Origin: Achromobacter marplatensis
Lineage (GTDB): Bacteria; Pseudomonadota; Gammaproteobacteria; Burkholderiales; Burkholderiaceae_B
Length of the DNA: 64,000 nt
Direction: 5' to 3'
Assembly: GCF_002209535.1 (NCBI RefSeq)
Contig: NZ_NJIG01000003.1
Coordinates: forward strand, 186,001-250,000
Shown here: piece by piece, positions 36,842 to 45,496 of the stretch
Position numbering within the stretch: position 1 is the stretch's first letter
Layout of the letters: each line of letters starts with the position of its first letter
Notes under the pieces: generated by a model
Database searches by the model: none
Told to the model about the DNA's origin: nothing
What the model saw: the letters and a program-made list of their open reading frames with translations, nothing else
Position numbers and translations under genes: made by a program

Positions 36842-37027
36842 ATGCAAACCTTGACCGTCCCCGCCCCAACCGCTGCGGCACCCGTCCTGCAACTGGACGA
36901 CAGCCAGCGCGTGCGCTGCGAAGTCTGGACCCGAGTGATGGGCTACCACCGTCCCGTCTCTTCCTTCAACACCGGCAAACAAGGCGAATTCAATGAACGC
37001 CGCTTCTTCGTCGAGCAACGCGCCTGA
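36842..37027 (+). CDS. Stand-alone glycyl-radical subunit of the anaerobic ribonucleotide reductase
   Basis: A 61-residue protein that consists of the domain missing from the C terminus of the upstream NrdD. It has CEVWTRVMGYHRPVSSFNTG, with the radical glycine expected at G34, and the trailing KQGEFNERRFF. It has its own strong AAGGAG ribosome site 8 bases before the ATG, is in a different frame from nrdD and lies 52 bases after its stop. It therefore looks like a true second subunit rather than a frameshifted tail. NrdG would need to activate it in trans with the large subunit. The first 18 residues (Ala/Pro/Thr-rich) may be a linker. It overlaps the nrdG start by 35 bases. Confidence 0.88.
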   Translation: MQTLTVPAPTAAAPVLQLDDSQRVRCEVWTRVMGYHRPVSSFNTGKQGEFNERRFFVEQRA

Positions 37028-37787
37028 AGGCGCGCCTCAACACGCCGAGCCCGGTACGCGCAGGCTGGCCGCAAGGCCGGCCTACGCGGCCCCGCCCCAA
37101 CCCGTTGCCCAACCGCTGCCGCGGCATTCGCCCGCCATCGGCGGGCTGGTGCCCTTTTCCACGGTGGACTGGCCCGGGCAACTGGCCGCCGTCGTCTTCA
37201 TCTCGGGCTGCCCCTGGCGCTGCCATTACTGCCACAACACCGAATTGCAAACCCGCGCCGCCCGGTACGACTGGCGCGAAACGCGAGCCTTCCTGGCCAC
37301 GCGCACCGGCCTGCTGGACGCCGTGGTGTTCTCGGGCGGCGAACCCTTGAGCGAACCCCGGCTGCCGGCGCTGATCCGCGACGTGCGGCGCATGGGATAT
37401 CGGGTGGGCCTGCACACGGCGGGCATCTATCCCTTGCGCCTGGCCGATGTGCTGCGCCATCTGGATTGGGTCGGGCTGGACATCAAGGCCGATGCGCAGG
37501 GCTACGACGACATTACCGGCCGCCGCGATTCCCAGCGCCCCGCGCTGGCCTGCCTGACGCAACTGCTGTCCGCCGGCACGGAGTTCGAATGCCGCATCAC
37601 CTGGCATCCCGACTGGCTGGATGAAACGCGGCTGCTGGCGCTGGCTCGAGAATTGGCGCGCCGCGGCGTGCGGCGCTTTGCGGTGCAAGGCGCGCGCAGC
37701 TCGCCAGGCATCCCGCCCGGCCGTGCACTCAGCACGCAGGCGCAAGCCCGGCTGGCCGAGTGGTTTACGGAATTCGCCTATCGCTGA
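36993..37787 (+). CDS. nrdG: Anaerobic ribonucleotide reductase activating protein NrdG (radical SAM)
   Basis: Generates the glycyl radical on the reductase using S-adenosylmethionine and a 4Fe-4S cluster. The 264 residues contain the radical-SAM motif C73-x3-C77-x2-C80 in CPWRCHYC and the SAM-binding FSGGEP. A substrate loop GLVPFSTVDWPGQLA is typical of the YjjW/PflA-like NrdG group. The first 45 residues form an Ala/Pro-rich extension absent from E. coli NrdG (154 residues), and the C-terminal half completes a fuller barrel, so it belongs to the longer subtype. It overlaps the glycyl-radical gene and, by 10 bases, the convergent mocR gene. Confidence 0.92.
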   Translation: MNAASSSSNAPEGAPQHAEPGTRRLAARPAYAAPPQPVAQPLPRHSPAIGGLVPFSTVDWPGQLAAVVFISGCPWRCHYCHNTELQTRAARYDWRETRAFLATRTGLLDAVVFSGGEPLSEPRLPALIRDVRRMGYRVGLHTAGIYPLRLADVLRHLDWVGLDIKADAQGYDDITGRRDSQRPALACLTQLLSAGTEFECRITWHPDWLDETRLLALARELARRGVRRFAVQGARSSPGIPPGRALSTQAQARLAEWFTEFAYR

Positions 37788-39196
37788 GCCAACAACGCCG
37801 CCAGCGTCGCGTGAAAGCGCGGCGATCCGATCGCCCCAACGTTGCAGCGCGACCAGGGCGACGTGGCCGTCGGGTCCACGCTGAACACGCGGCCTGGCGC
37901 CATGATGACCTTTTCGGGCATCAGGTCGGCCGCCAACGTCAGCGAATCGGACACGCCGGGAAACGCCGACCACAGGTAAAGCGAACTCCCCGGCCGCGCA
38001 AAGACCTCGGCTCCCAACGAATCCAGCACCTGCAGGGCATGGCCGGTGGCGGCCTCCAGCCGTTGCCGCAGCCTGACCAGATGCCGCTCGTAATGCCCGT
38101 CGCGCAGCATCACATCCACCATGCGTTCGCAGTATTCCGAACTGCTGACGTGCACCAGCGCTTTCAGGTCGGCCAGGTCGCTGGCCAGCGCCGCGTTGCA
38201 GGCGATGAAGCCCACTCGCAGCGCCGCCGAAAACGATTTCGAGAAGCTCCCGATATAGATGGTGCGCTCCAACTGGTCGAGTGCCGACAGCCGGACCGCG
38301 GACGTGGGCTTGAAATCGGCCAGCGAGTCGTTTTCCACCACCATCAGGTTGTAGCGCTCGGACAGCTGCAGGACCTTATAGGCCTTGGCCAGCGAAATAT
38401 CGGAACCGGTAGGGTTGTGCGCCAGCGACTGCGTGAAGAACAGCCGAGGCTTTTCGCGCTGCAACAAGGCTTCCAGCGCCACCACGTCGGGCCCATCGGA
38501 CAGGCGCGGCACGCCCAGCATGCGCACGCCCGCCAGCTTCAGCTTGCCGAACAGGGGGTAGTACCCCGGGTTGTCCACCAGCACCGTCGCGCCCGGCGGC
38601 ACGAAGTAGCGGATCACCAGATCCATGGCCTCGTTCGCGCCGTGCGTCAGTACCAGTTGCCGGGGCGCCACGTTCACGCCGACGTCGCCCAGTTTGCGCA
38701 CCAGACTTTCGCGCAGCGGCGCGTAGCCGAAGCGGCTGCCATAGCGGAACAAGGCGCCCAGGCCTGTGCGCACCACCTTCTGGTGATAGCGGTCCATGCG
38801 CATGTCAGCCAGCCACTCCACGGGCGGAAAGCCGTCGCCGGCCTGCACTGCGTCGGGCTGCGTCTTGAGTTGCTCGCGCATCAGCCACACGATGTCCATC
38901 GCGCGGCTTAGCTGCCCGGGTTCCTCGTCAGCCGTCTTGCGCGCGAAATCACCGTCCAGCACGAAGAAGCCCGCGCCGCGCCGCGGTTCCACCAGCCCTT
39001 GGGCCACCAGCATCTCAAACGCCACGACCACGGTGTTCTTGGCGTACCGGTGCAGCTGCGAGAGCTCACGCAAAGACGGGAGTTTGTCGCCCGGCCGGTA
39101 CACGCCGTCGGCAATCTGCTGGCCGATCAGCTTGGCCAGGCTTTCGGCGATGGGCGCGGCGCGCGGCCGCCTGCCCGGTTTGCTTGCGTCTTCCAT
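37778..39196 (-). CDS. MocR-type GntR/aminotransferase regulator
   Basis: A 472-residue regulator fusing a GntR winged helix (about 12-80, [18 protein letters not shown]) to a PLP-dependent fold-type I aminotransferase-like domain (about 115-465). The PLP lysine is in [15 protein letters not shown], with supporting HNPTG and [10 protein letters not shown]. Such proteins sense PLP or an amine/aldehyde ligand and bind arrays of direct and inverted repeats. It is divergent from mvaA, and the gap between them carries a perfect 10-base inverted repeat plus a third half-site, so it very likely controls mvaA and the transporter genes. Note that mevalonate has no amino group, so its effector is an open question. 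Confidence 0.9.
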   Translation of the reverse strand: MEDASKPGRRPRAAPIAESLAKLIGQQIADGVYRPGDKLPSLRELSQLHRYAKNTVVVAFEMLVAQGLVEPRRGAGFFVLDGDFARKTADEEPGQLSRAMDIVWLMREQLKTQPDAVQAGDGFPPVEWLADMRMDRYHQKVVRTGLGALFRYGSRFGYAPLRESLVRKLGDVGVNVAPRQLVLTHGANEAMDLVIRYFVPPGATVLVDNPGYYPLFGKLKLAGVRMLGVPRLSDGPDVVALEALLQREKPRLFFTQSLAHNPTGSDISLAKAYKVLQLSERYNLMVVENDSLADFKPTSAVRLSALDQLERTIYIGSFSKSFSAALRVGFIACNAALASDLADLKALVHVSSSEYCERMVDVMLRDGHYERHLVRLRQRLEAATGHALQVLDSLGAEVFARPGSSLYLWSAFPGVSDSLTLAADLMPEKVIMAPGRVFSVDPTATSPWSRCNVGAIGSPRFHATLAALLAQR

Positions 39197-39242
39197 ACGT
39201 TGTTTTCCGCTTGAGTCCGGGCCAGAATTGGTGCAGTGCGAT

Positions 39243-39286
39243 GGTACTGTTTGCCCAAACTGTACCTCTCAATAGCGGTACAGTTT
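39243..39286. promoter_or_regulatory. MocR operator: three related 10-base half-sites
   Basis: AAACTGTACC (39257-39266) and GGTACAGTTT (39277-39286) form a perfect inverted repeat with a 10-base spacer. A third copy, GGTACTGTTT (39243-39252), differs by one base. The array lies 45-90 bases before mvaA and 47-90 bases before the mocR start. Mixed direct and inverted repeats of this type are characteristic of MocR regulators. Confidence 0.7.
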
Positions 39287-39330
39287 ACCTAGAATCAGGC
39301 CACTTAATTCTTATACGGAGACCTGCCATC

Positions 39331-40617
39331 GTGGCCGATTCACGCTTGCCCAACTTTCGCGCGCTGACCCCTGCGCAACGCCTGGCCACGATTGCGGACG
39401 CCGCTTCGCTGACCCCTGAAGAACAGCAGTTGCTGGCCCGCCCGGGCGCGCTCGGCCTGGACCGTGCCGACGGCATGATCGAAAACGTCATCGGCGCGTT
39501 CGAACTGCCGCTGGGCGTGGCGGGCAACTTCCAGGTCAATGGCCGCGACGTGCTGGTGCCGATGGCGGTGGAAGAACCGTCCGTCGTGGCGGCAGCCTCT
39601 TTCATGGCGAAGCTTGCGCGCGAATGCGGCGGCTTCGAGACGTCCAGCAGCCGTCCGCTGATGCGTGCCCAGGTCCAGGTGCTGGGCTTGACGGACCCGC
39701 ATGGCGCGCGCCTGGCGCTGCTGCGCGAACGCGAGCGCATCGTCACGCTGGCCAACAGCCGCGACAAGGTGCTGATTGGCCTGGGCGGCGGCTGCCAGGA
39801 CCTTGAAGTCCATGTCTTTCCCGACACCCCGCGCGGCCCGATGATCGTGATGCACCTGATCGTGGACGTGCGCGACGCGATGGGCGCCAACACCGTCAAC
39901 ACCATGGCCGAGGCCGTGGCGCCGCTGGTCGAAACAATCACGGGCGGCTCGGTACGCCTGCGCATCCTGTCCAATCTGGCCGACTTGCGTCTGGCGCGCG
40001 CCCGCGTGCGTCTGACGCCCCAGGTGCTGGACACCAAAGACCGCAGCGGCGCCGAGATCATCGAAGGCGTGCTGGACGCCTACACCTTCGCCGCCGTCGA
40101 CCCCTACCGCGCCGCCACGCACAACAAGGGCATCATGAACGGCATCGACCCCGTCATCGTGGCCACCGGCAACGATTGGCGCGCGGTGGAGGCCGGCGCG
40201 CACGCCTATGCCGCCCGCTCGGGCCGCTACACGTCGCTGACGCAATGGGAAAAGGACACCTCCGGCGCGCTGGTCGGCACGATCGAGATGCCCATGCCCG
40301 TGGGCCTGGTGGGCGGCGCGACCAAGACGCATCCGCTGGCCAAACTGGCGCTGAAGATCATGGACGTGAAATCGGCGCAGGAACTGGGCGAAGTGGCGGT
40401 CGCCGTCGGCCTGGCGCAGAATCTGGGCGCGTTGCGCGCGCTGGCCACCGAAGGCATCCAGCGCGGCCACATGGCGCTGCATGCCCGCAACATCGCATTG
40501 GTGGCCGGCGCCGTGGGCGCCGAGATCGATACCATCGCCAAGCGCATGGCGGCGGAGCAGGACGTCCGCACCGACCGCGCGCTGGCCTTGCTGGAGGAAC
40601 TGCGGCAGTCGCGATAA
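39331..40617 (+). CDS. mvaA: Hydroxymethylglutaryl-CoA reductase, degradative (class II)
   Basis: Oxidises mevalonate with CoA and two NAD+ to HMG-CoA in catabolic organisms. The 428 residues equal the length of the Pseudomonas mevalonii enzyme, and the order of motifs matches it. These are the substrate loop [20 protein letters not shown], the catalytic Glu in [11 protein letters not shown] (E82), the Lys in [13 protein letters not shown], the Asp in VATGNDWRA and the flap His in MALHARN. Start: GTG at 39331, about 10 bases after GGAG; upstream codons run through the regulator operator. It opens an operon with a two-subunit transporter and is controlled by the divergent MocR protein. Confidence 0.93.
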   Translation: MADSRLPNFRALTPAQRLATIADAASLTPEEQQLLARPGALGLDRADGMIENVIGAFELPLGVAGNFQVNGRDVLVPMAVEEPSVVAAASFMAKLARECGGFETSSSRPLMRAQVQVLGLTDPHGARLALLRERERIVTLANSRDKVLIGLGGGCQDLEVHVFPDTPRGPMIVMHLIVDVRDAMGANTVNTMAEAVAPLVETITGGSVRLRILSNLADLRLARARVRLTPQVLDTKDRSGAEIIEGVLDAYTFAAVDPYRAATHNKGIMNGIDPVIVATGNDWRAVEAGAHAYAARSGRYTSLTQWEKDTSGALVGTIEMPMPVGLVGGATKTHPLAKLALKIMDVKSAQELGEVAVAVGLAQNLGALRALATEGIQRGHMALHARNIALVAGAVGAEIDTIAKRMAAEQDVRTDRALALLEELRQSR

Positions 40618-40696
40618 GCCCGGCCGGCCCCGGCCATATAAGAACAGAGGCGGCGCGCGGCATGGCCCGCGCCGCCCGACCCCAACGGAGAGAGAC

Positions 40697-41176
40697 ATGG
40701 AAGCAAAATCCCCGGCGCCATCCTGGCGCCTGGCCGAGGTATGGAGCGACACCGTGGACCTGCGCCAACTGGCGTGGGCCATCGGCATCGGCATCACCAT
40801 CAGCGTGGCGGGCTTCTATGCCGCCAGCCGCTGGTTGCGCGGCATGGTCGCGTCCCCCGAGCTGGCGCACGCCTACGCCATGCTGGCGGGGTTGGCCGGC
40901 TGCGTGATCGCCGGCGTCATCTGCGCGCGCCTGTTCCCGCCCAAACGCGAAGTCATCGAACACACCTCCACCCATGACCCGGCCTGGCGCGCCGAAGTGC
41001 TGGCCGAACTGGCCGAGCAGCCGGGCGGCCTGGGCACGCTGGCCGATCTTCCGGAAGCCGTCGTGCGCGAACTGAAGGAACTGGACCTGTACGACCTGTT
41101 CACCGAGCCGCCCGCCGCCCAGGCGTCCGTCGCGCCCGCCCGCCCCCTGGGCGCATCCAAGGAGGCACTGGCATGA
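40697..41176 (+). CDS. Small membrane protein, possible minor transporter subunit
   Basis: A 159-residue protein with two predicted spans (AWAIGIGITISVAGFYAAS and MLAGLAGCVIAGVICARLF) and a long charged C-terminal tail ending Ala/Pro-rich. I do not recognise the family. It has a good GGAGAG ribosome site and overlaps the TctA-like permease start by four bases. Position and topology suggest the small subunit of that transporter, playing the part of TctB, although TctB usually has four spans. Confidence 0.72.
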   Translation: MEAKSPAPSWRLAEVWSDTVDLRQLAWAIGIGITISVAGFYAASRWLRGMVASPELAHAYAMLAGLAGCVIAGVICARLFPPKREVIEHTSTHDPAWRAEVLAELAEQPGGLGTLADLPEAVVRELKELDLYDLFTEPPAAQASVAPARPLGASKEALA

Positions 41177-42561
41177 GCGATCCCGCCCTGCTTGAACAAA
41201 TCATGGTAGCCGCCGCGATGGGGCTGCTGGGCGCGGTGGTGTTCGCCGCGATCGGCCTGGTATCCGGCACCGACGAAACCACGACGCTGGCCCCTTTGAC
41301 CTTGCTGGTGGTGCTGCTGGGCGTACCGCCCGCCGGCGTATTCACCTTCTTCCTGGCCGGCGCGGTGGCCAAGCACATGACGCACGCCGTGCCCACTGCC
41401 CTGCTTGGCATTCCCGGCGACACGCTGGCCACACCACTGCTGCAGGACGCGAACATGCTGCGCAAGCTGGGCGTGCCGCACATCGCCCTGCGCAAGATGG
41501 TGTCCGGCGCCATCGTGGCCGCCTTTGTCGCCGTGCCGCTGGCCGTGCTGTTCGCCGTGCTGCTGGCGCCGTTCGGCGCCGCCATCACCAAGTCCGCGCC
41601 GTGGATCTTCCTGGCGGCAGCTGTGCTGATCGCCTATTTCTCGGCTGGCCGCTGGGCCGCGGTGGCGCTGCTGGTGCCCTTCGTGGTCGTCATCATCGCG
41701 CTGCAAAGCCTGACAGCCAAGTACGGCGTCAAACTGAGCATCAGCTATTTCCTGGGCATCGCCATCGGCCCGCTGATCGCAGACCTGTTCACGGTGATCT
41801 CGCCGATGGGCCGCGCGAAGATGATGCGCGACAAGGTGCGCACGTTCTCGCTGGCGCCTGACGTCAAGGGCTGGTCGGGCTACTTCCCCAATCCCTTGAA
41901 GGTGATGGACCGCACCCAGACGCGCTGGACCCTGGCCACGGCGGCGATTTCCAGCGCCACCTTCGTGTTCAGCCCCGTCGCCATGACCGTGGTGCTGGGC
42001 GAACTGGTCGGCTCACGCATCAAGCACGCCTACCATCGCCTGACGACGGTGCTGTCGGCGCGCAATGGCGTCACCGAAGCCACCTACATCGCCGAGGCGC
42101 TGATTCCGCTGATCGCCTTCGGCCTGCCGCTAAGCCCCGTTGCCGCCGGTCCTGCCGCCCCGCTCTTCAACGCCCCGCCGCGCTTTACCGTGGATGCCGC
42201 CACGGGTCAGACGCACAACCTGCACAACTTGCTGAACCACTGGGAATTCCTGGGCTACGGCATGCTGGCAGTGCTGCTGGCGGCGCTGGTTTCCTACCCC
42301 TTCGCGATGAACTTCGCGCGCCGCGCCGCGCTGTTCGTGTCGCGCAAGGTCAGCCACGAAGCCATCATCGCCACGTTCGTGGGCCTGATCATCGTGATCA
42401 GCATCTGGGAAGGCCAATTCCTGGGCCTGCTGGTGATCCTGACGATGGGCCTGTTCGGCGGCCTGCTGTCGCGGCTGTTCGGCTTCAATACCGGCGTGCA
42501 GTTCATGGGGTACTACACCGCCGTGCTGTCGGTGCCCGCCATCGTGAAGTTGATGGCGTAG
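41173..42561 (+). CDS. TctA-like large transporter subunit
   Basis: A 462-residue polytopic protein with about 11 spans. The pattern ALLGIPGDTLATPLLQD recalls the conserved substrate-site loop of TctA (a Pro-Gly followed by small residues), repeated in the second half as AFGLPLSPVAAGPAAP. This points to the tripartite tricarboxylate transporter TctA superfamily, but the sequence diverges from classic citrate TctA and lacks its usual opening. Co-transcription with mvaA makes mevalonate a reasonable substrate guess. No Bug receptor is in this operon; the two Bug genes downstream on the opposite strand could serve it. Confidence 0.75.
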   Translation: MSDPALLEQIMVAAAMGLLGAVVFAAIGLVSGTDETTTLAPLTLLVVLLGVPPAGVFTFFLAGAVAKHMTHAVPTALLGIPGDTLATPLLQDANMLRKLGVPHIALRKMVSGAIVAAFVAVPLAVLFAVLLAPFGAAITKSAPWIFLAAAVLIAYFSAGRWAAVALLVPFVVVIIALQSLTAKYGVKLSISYFLGIAIGPLIADLFTVISPMGRAKMMRDKVRTFSLAPDVKGWSGYFPNPLKVMDRTQTRWTLATAAISSATFVFSPVAMTVVLGELVGSRIKHAYHRLTTVLSARNGVTEATYIAEALIPLIAFGLPLSPVAAGPAAPLFNAPPRFTVDAATGQTHNLHNLLNHWEFLGYGMLAVLLAALVSYPFAMNFARRAALFVSRKVSHEAIIATFVGLIIVISIWEGQFLGLLVILTMGLFGGLLSRLFGFNTGVQFMGYYTAVLSVPAIVKLMA

Positions 42562-42567
42562 GCCTCC

Positions 42568-43467
42568 CTAGTCCGGCAACTGCGCCTCCAGGATCGCCCC
42601 GGTCGCGGATTCCGTCATCACGACGGAACCGCCGCCGGGGCGTATCGCCACATTGGTGACGGTGCTGGCGCCGAGTGGGCTTTTCAGGAAGTGCGTGACC
42701 TCGCCCCGCGAATTAAGCACGAAAACACCTCCCAAGCTGGCGTGGGCCACCAGCAACCGGCCGTCCGGCGTGGTTGCCAGGCCATCCGGCCCGCTGGTAC
42801 CGAAAAACGTCCGGAACGCCCCCATCTTGGTGATGGAGCCATCCGGCATCACGGGCGCCCGCCACACCTGATTGGCCCGGGTCACCGCCACGAAGAGCAC
42901 TTTTTCCTCGGCGTCCAGGGCGATGCCATTAGGACTGGGCGCGTTCGCCAGCAGCAAGTCCAGGCGGCCGGCGTCGGCGTCGTAGCGGTAGACGCGCCCC
43001 TGCGGGTCGTGCAGCCCGGTCTGCCCCTGATCCGTGAAATACAGCCTGCCGGCTCGATCGAAAACCAGGTCATTCACGCCCTTGAACGACTCGCTGTTGC
43101 GGTGCCCCAGCACCGCTTCCACCCGGCCGCTCGCCATGTCGCAACGCAGGATGCCCAGCCGGTAGTCAGCCACCCACAAGCTGCCGTCGCGATGCAGCGC
43201 CAGCCCGTTGGGCCAGCCACCGGTTTCGGCGACCGTGTGCCAGTCGTGCATGCCGTCGACCCGCAGAATGCGCCCATGCGGAATGTCCGTTACATAGAGC
43301 GCGCCCGACGCGTCGAACACTGGCCCTTCCAGAAAGCAGTCGACGATATGGCCCGCCTTGTTGGCGTCGGCCCAGGCGCTGCGCTGCTTGCGCCGCAAGC
43401 CTTCAGGCAGGACGGCGATGACCTGTGCCTCGATGACGACGGGCGGCGTGAAGTCCAGATTCCACAT
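42568..43467 (-). CDS. SMP-30/gluconolactonase-like beta-propeller protein
   Basis: A 299-residue cytoplasmic six-bladed propeller of the SMP-30/LRE family. Blade motifs include LEGPVFDASGALYVTDIPHG, GWPNGLALHRDGSLWVADY, FKGVNDLVFDRAGRLYFTD and GTSGPDGLATTPDGRLLV, which provide the Glu, Asn and Asp metal ligands of lactonases. Most characterised relatives are metal-dependent lactonases, so hydrolysis of a lactone formed in the pathway (mevalonolactone or a hydroxyacid lactone) is plausible. Start at 43467 has an AAGGGGG site; a longer frame would invade the upstream Bug gene. Last gene of the operon, convergent with the TctA-like gene six bases away. Confidence 0.83.
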   Translation of the reverse strand: MWNLDFTPPVVIEAQVIAVLPEGLRRKQRSAWADANKAGHIVDCFLEGPVFDASGALYVTDIPHGRILRVDGMHDWHTVAETGGWPNGLALHRDGSLWVADYRLGILRCDMASGRVEAVLGHRNSESFKGVNDLVFDRAGRLYFTDQGQTGLHDPQGRVYRYDADAGRLDLLLANAPSPNGIALDAEEKVLFVAVTRANQVWRAPVMPDGSITKMGAFRTFFGTSGPDGLATTPDGRLLVAHASLGGVFVLNSRGEVTHFLKSPLGASTVTNVAIRPGGGSVVMTESATGAILEAQLPD

Positions 43468-43477
43468 GGCAACCCCC

Positions 43478-44476
43478 TTATTCCGGCTTGATACCGACGC
43501 GTTTTCCCACGTCCGCCCAAAGCACGACCTGATGCTGGACATAGCCGCCGAACTCGCCCACGGTCATCGACCGGTGCTGCGCGCCTTGGCGCGCCATGTT
43601 CTCGCGCATCGCCGGGTCGCTCATCACCTGGGAGACCAGGCGATTCATCTTGTCGACGATGGCAGGCGGCGTGCCCTTCGGCGCGGCCAGGCCGAACCAG
43701 TTCAGCACCTGATAGGACGGCAAGCCCGCTTGCGCGAACGTCGGTACGTCAGGCAACGTCGCCAGGCGCGCGTCGCCGCTGACGGCAAGCGCCCGCACGC
43801 GGCCGCCTTGCACAGGCGGAATTGCGGTGGGCGCCGCCGTGACCAGCACGTCGATCTGCCCGGCCATCACGTCCGCCAGCGCCGCGCCGGCGCCCCGGTA
43901 CGGAATATGCGTCAGCGAAATGCCGGCTTCGCTCTTGAACATCTCGGCCGCCAGATGTGTCGAACTCGCCTGGCCGCCGGACCCGTAATTCAGCTTGCCG
44001 GGATGGGCGCGCGCATAGGCCACCAACTGCTCCATCGTCTTGAAGGGCGACTTCTCCGGCACCAGCAGCACCAGCGGCGTTTCAATGATCTCGCTGACGT
44101 GGATCAGGTCGTTCCGGTAATCCCACGGCAGCTTCGCGAACAGCAGCGGCAGCATCGTGTAGGTGGTGTCCGTCACCAGGAAAGTGCTGCCGTCGGGCGC
44201 CGACCGCACCACTTCCTGGGTGGCGATCGTGCCGGACGCGCCGGTCTTGTTGTCGACGATAAAGGTCTTGCCGGTCGCCTCGGACAGCTTCTGCGCGACC
44301 TGGCGCGCGGCGTAGTCCGTCGTGCCGCCAGGCGAATACGGCACGACCAGCCGCACGGGCTTATCGGGCCAGGCGGCCGCGTCGCCCGCGGCGTGGACCG
44401 GCAGGCAGGTCATGCCGATTACAGCGGCGGCCAACAGGCGGGGCATGGCGCGCCCGCACTTGAAAATGGATTTCAT
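43478..44476 (-). CDS. Tripartite tricarboxylate transporter receptor (Bug family)
   Basis: Secreted solute receptor of 332 residues with a signal peptide ending near LPVHAAG. The Bug loops are AWPDKPVRLVVPYSPGGTTD and DNKTGASGTIATQEVVRSAP. The second loop begins DNKTGA rather than the common ENRPGA, a subgroup difference that may reflect another ligand. It is the second of two Bug receptors in one operon with a CoA-transferase and an HMG-CoA-lyase-like enzyme, so the ligand is probably the free acid fed to that pathway or a precursor. Confidence 0.9.
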   Translation of the reverse strand: MKSIFKCGRAMPRLLAAAVIGMTCLPVHAAGDAAAWPDKPVRLVVPYSPGGTTDYAARQVAQKLSEATGKTFIVDNKTGASGTIATQEVVRSAPDGSTFLVTDTTYTMLPLLFAKLPWDYRNDLIHVSEIIETPLVLLVPEKSPFKTMEQLVAYARAHPGKLNYGSGGQASSTHLAAEMFKSEAGISLTHIPYRGAGAALADVMAGQIDVLVTAAPTAIPPVQGGRVRALAVSGDARLATLPDVPTFAQAGLPSYQVLNWFGLAAPKGTPPAIVDKMNRLVSQVMSDPAMRENMARQGAQHRSMTVGEFGGYVQHQVVLWADVGKRVGIKPE

Positions 44477-44509
44477 CGGGTTGTCTCCTTCGGGTTCTAG
44501 CTAGCCGCT

Positions 44510-45496
44510 TCAAGAGGCGGTCTGGATATTGGCCTCGCGGATCAGGCGGGCCCACTTCTGCTGTTCCTGCAGGATGTATTGCTGCGCCGCCTCGGGTGTG
44601 CCGCCCATCGCGGTGCTGCCTTCCGCGGTGAAGAGCGCCACCGTGGCCGGATCGGCCAGTACCTTTTCCACGACGCCGTTCACCGCCTGGATCACCTCGC
44701 GGGGCGTGCCGGCCGGCGCCACCAGCGCCTTCCAATCCAGCGCCTCGAAGTCGTCGAAGCCGGACTCGGCCACCGTAGGGACGTCGGGCAGGATCGGCAG
44801 CCGCGCCCGCGCGGTCACGGCCAAGGGGCGCAGCACTTTACCTTTCAGCATTTCCTGCGCGGCCTGCGGCGTGGCGAACATATAGTCGGTGTTTTCGCCC
44901 AGCAGGTCGTTCAGGGCCGGGGCCGCGCCGCGGTACGGCACGTTCAGCACTTCGAACTTCGCCTGGTACGCCAGCAGCTCGCCCGCCAGATGGCCCACCG
45001 TGCCTGACCCCGCCAGGGCCTGCTTGATGGAGCCGGGCGCGGCGCGGGCGTCGCGCACCAGATCGGCCAGCGTGTTCCAGCGCGCGTTGGCTTTGACCAC
45101 CAGCACCACGGGCAGCGACGCGATCAGCGCGACGGCAGCGAAATCCTTGCCCGCGTCAAACGGCATCTTCGGCATCAACGCCGGATTGATGGCCAGGTTG
45201 GAGGTCTGCCCCAAGCCCAGCATGAATCCGTCGGGCTTGGTCTTGGCCACATAGTCCAGGCCGATGTTGCCGCCAGCGCCCGGGCGGTTTTCGACCACGA
45301 CCGACCAGCCGGCCAGGCCGGTGATCTTGGCGGCGATGGCGCGGGCCACGGAATCTGTTCCGCCGCCGGGCGTGTAGGGCACGATCAGCCGGATGGGCCG
45401 GCCATCAGGGTAGCCGCCGGCCGTCTGCGCCCGCAACGGCAATGCGGCCGCGCAGAGGGCTGCGCCCAGGAATGAGCGTCGGGATAGAGTCATCAT
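44510..45496 (-). CDS. Tripartite tricarboxylate transporter receptor (Bug family), Tat-like leader
   Basis: Solute receptor of 328 residues. The leader MTLSRRSFLGAALCAAALPL contains a twin-arginine-type SRRSFLG motif, so export may be via Tat, as for a minority of Bug proteins. Mature signatures are GRPIRLIVPYTPGGGTD and ENRPGAGGNIGLDYVAKTKP. Its start overlaps the CoA-transferase stop by four bases (ATGA). Two receptors in one operon suggest two related ligands or a duplicated function. Confidence 0.9.
   Translation of the reverse strand: MMTLSRRSFLGAALCAAALPLRAQTAGGYPDGRPIRLIVPYTPGGGTDSVARAIAAKITGLAGWSVVVENRPGAGGNIGLDYVAKTKPDGFMLGLGQTSNLAINPALMPKMPFDAGKDFAAVALIASLPVVLVVKANARWNTLADLVRDARAAPGSIKQALAGSGTVGHLAGELLAYQAKFEVLNVPYRGAAPALNDLLGENTDYMFATPQAAQEMLKGKVLRPLAVTARARLPILPDVPTVAESGFDDFEALDWKALVAPAGTPREVIQAVNGVVEKVLADPATVALFTAEGSTAMGGTPEAAQQYILQEQQKWARLIREANIQTAS

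Noticed and set aside
36787..36842. A frameshift splitting nrdD into two pieces
   Set aside because: The 52-base gap includes an excellent AAGGAG ribosome site at proper spacing, and both chains end and begin at natural domain borders. A true split is more likely than a sequencing error.
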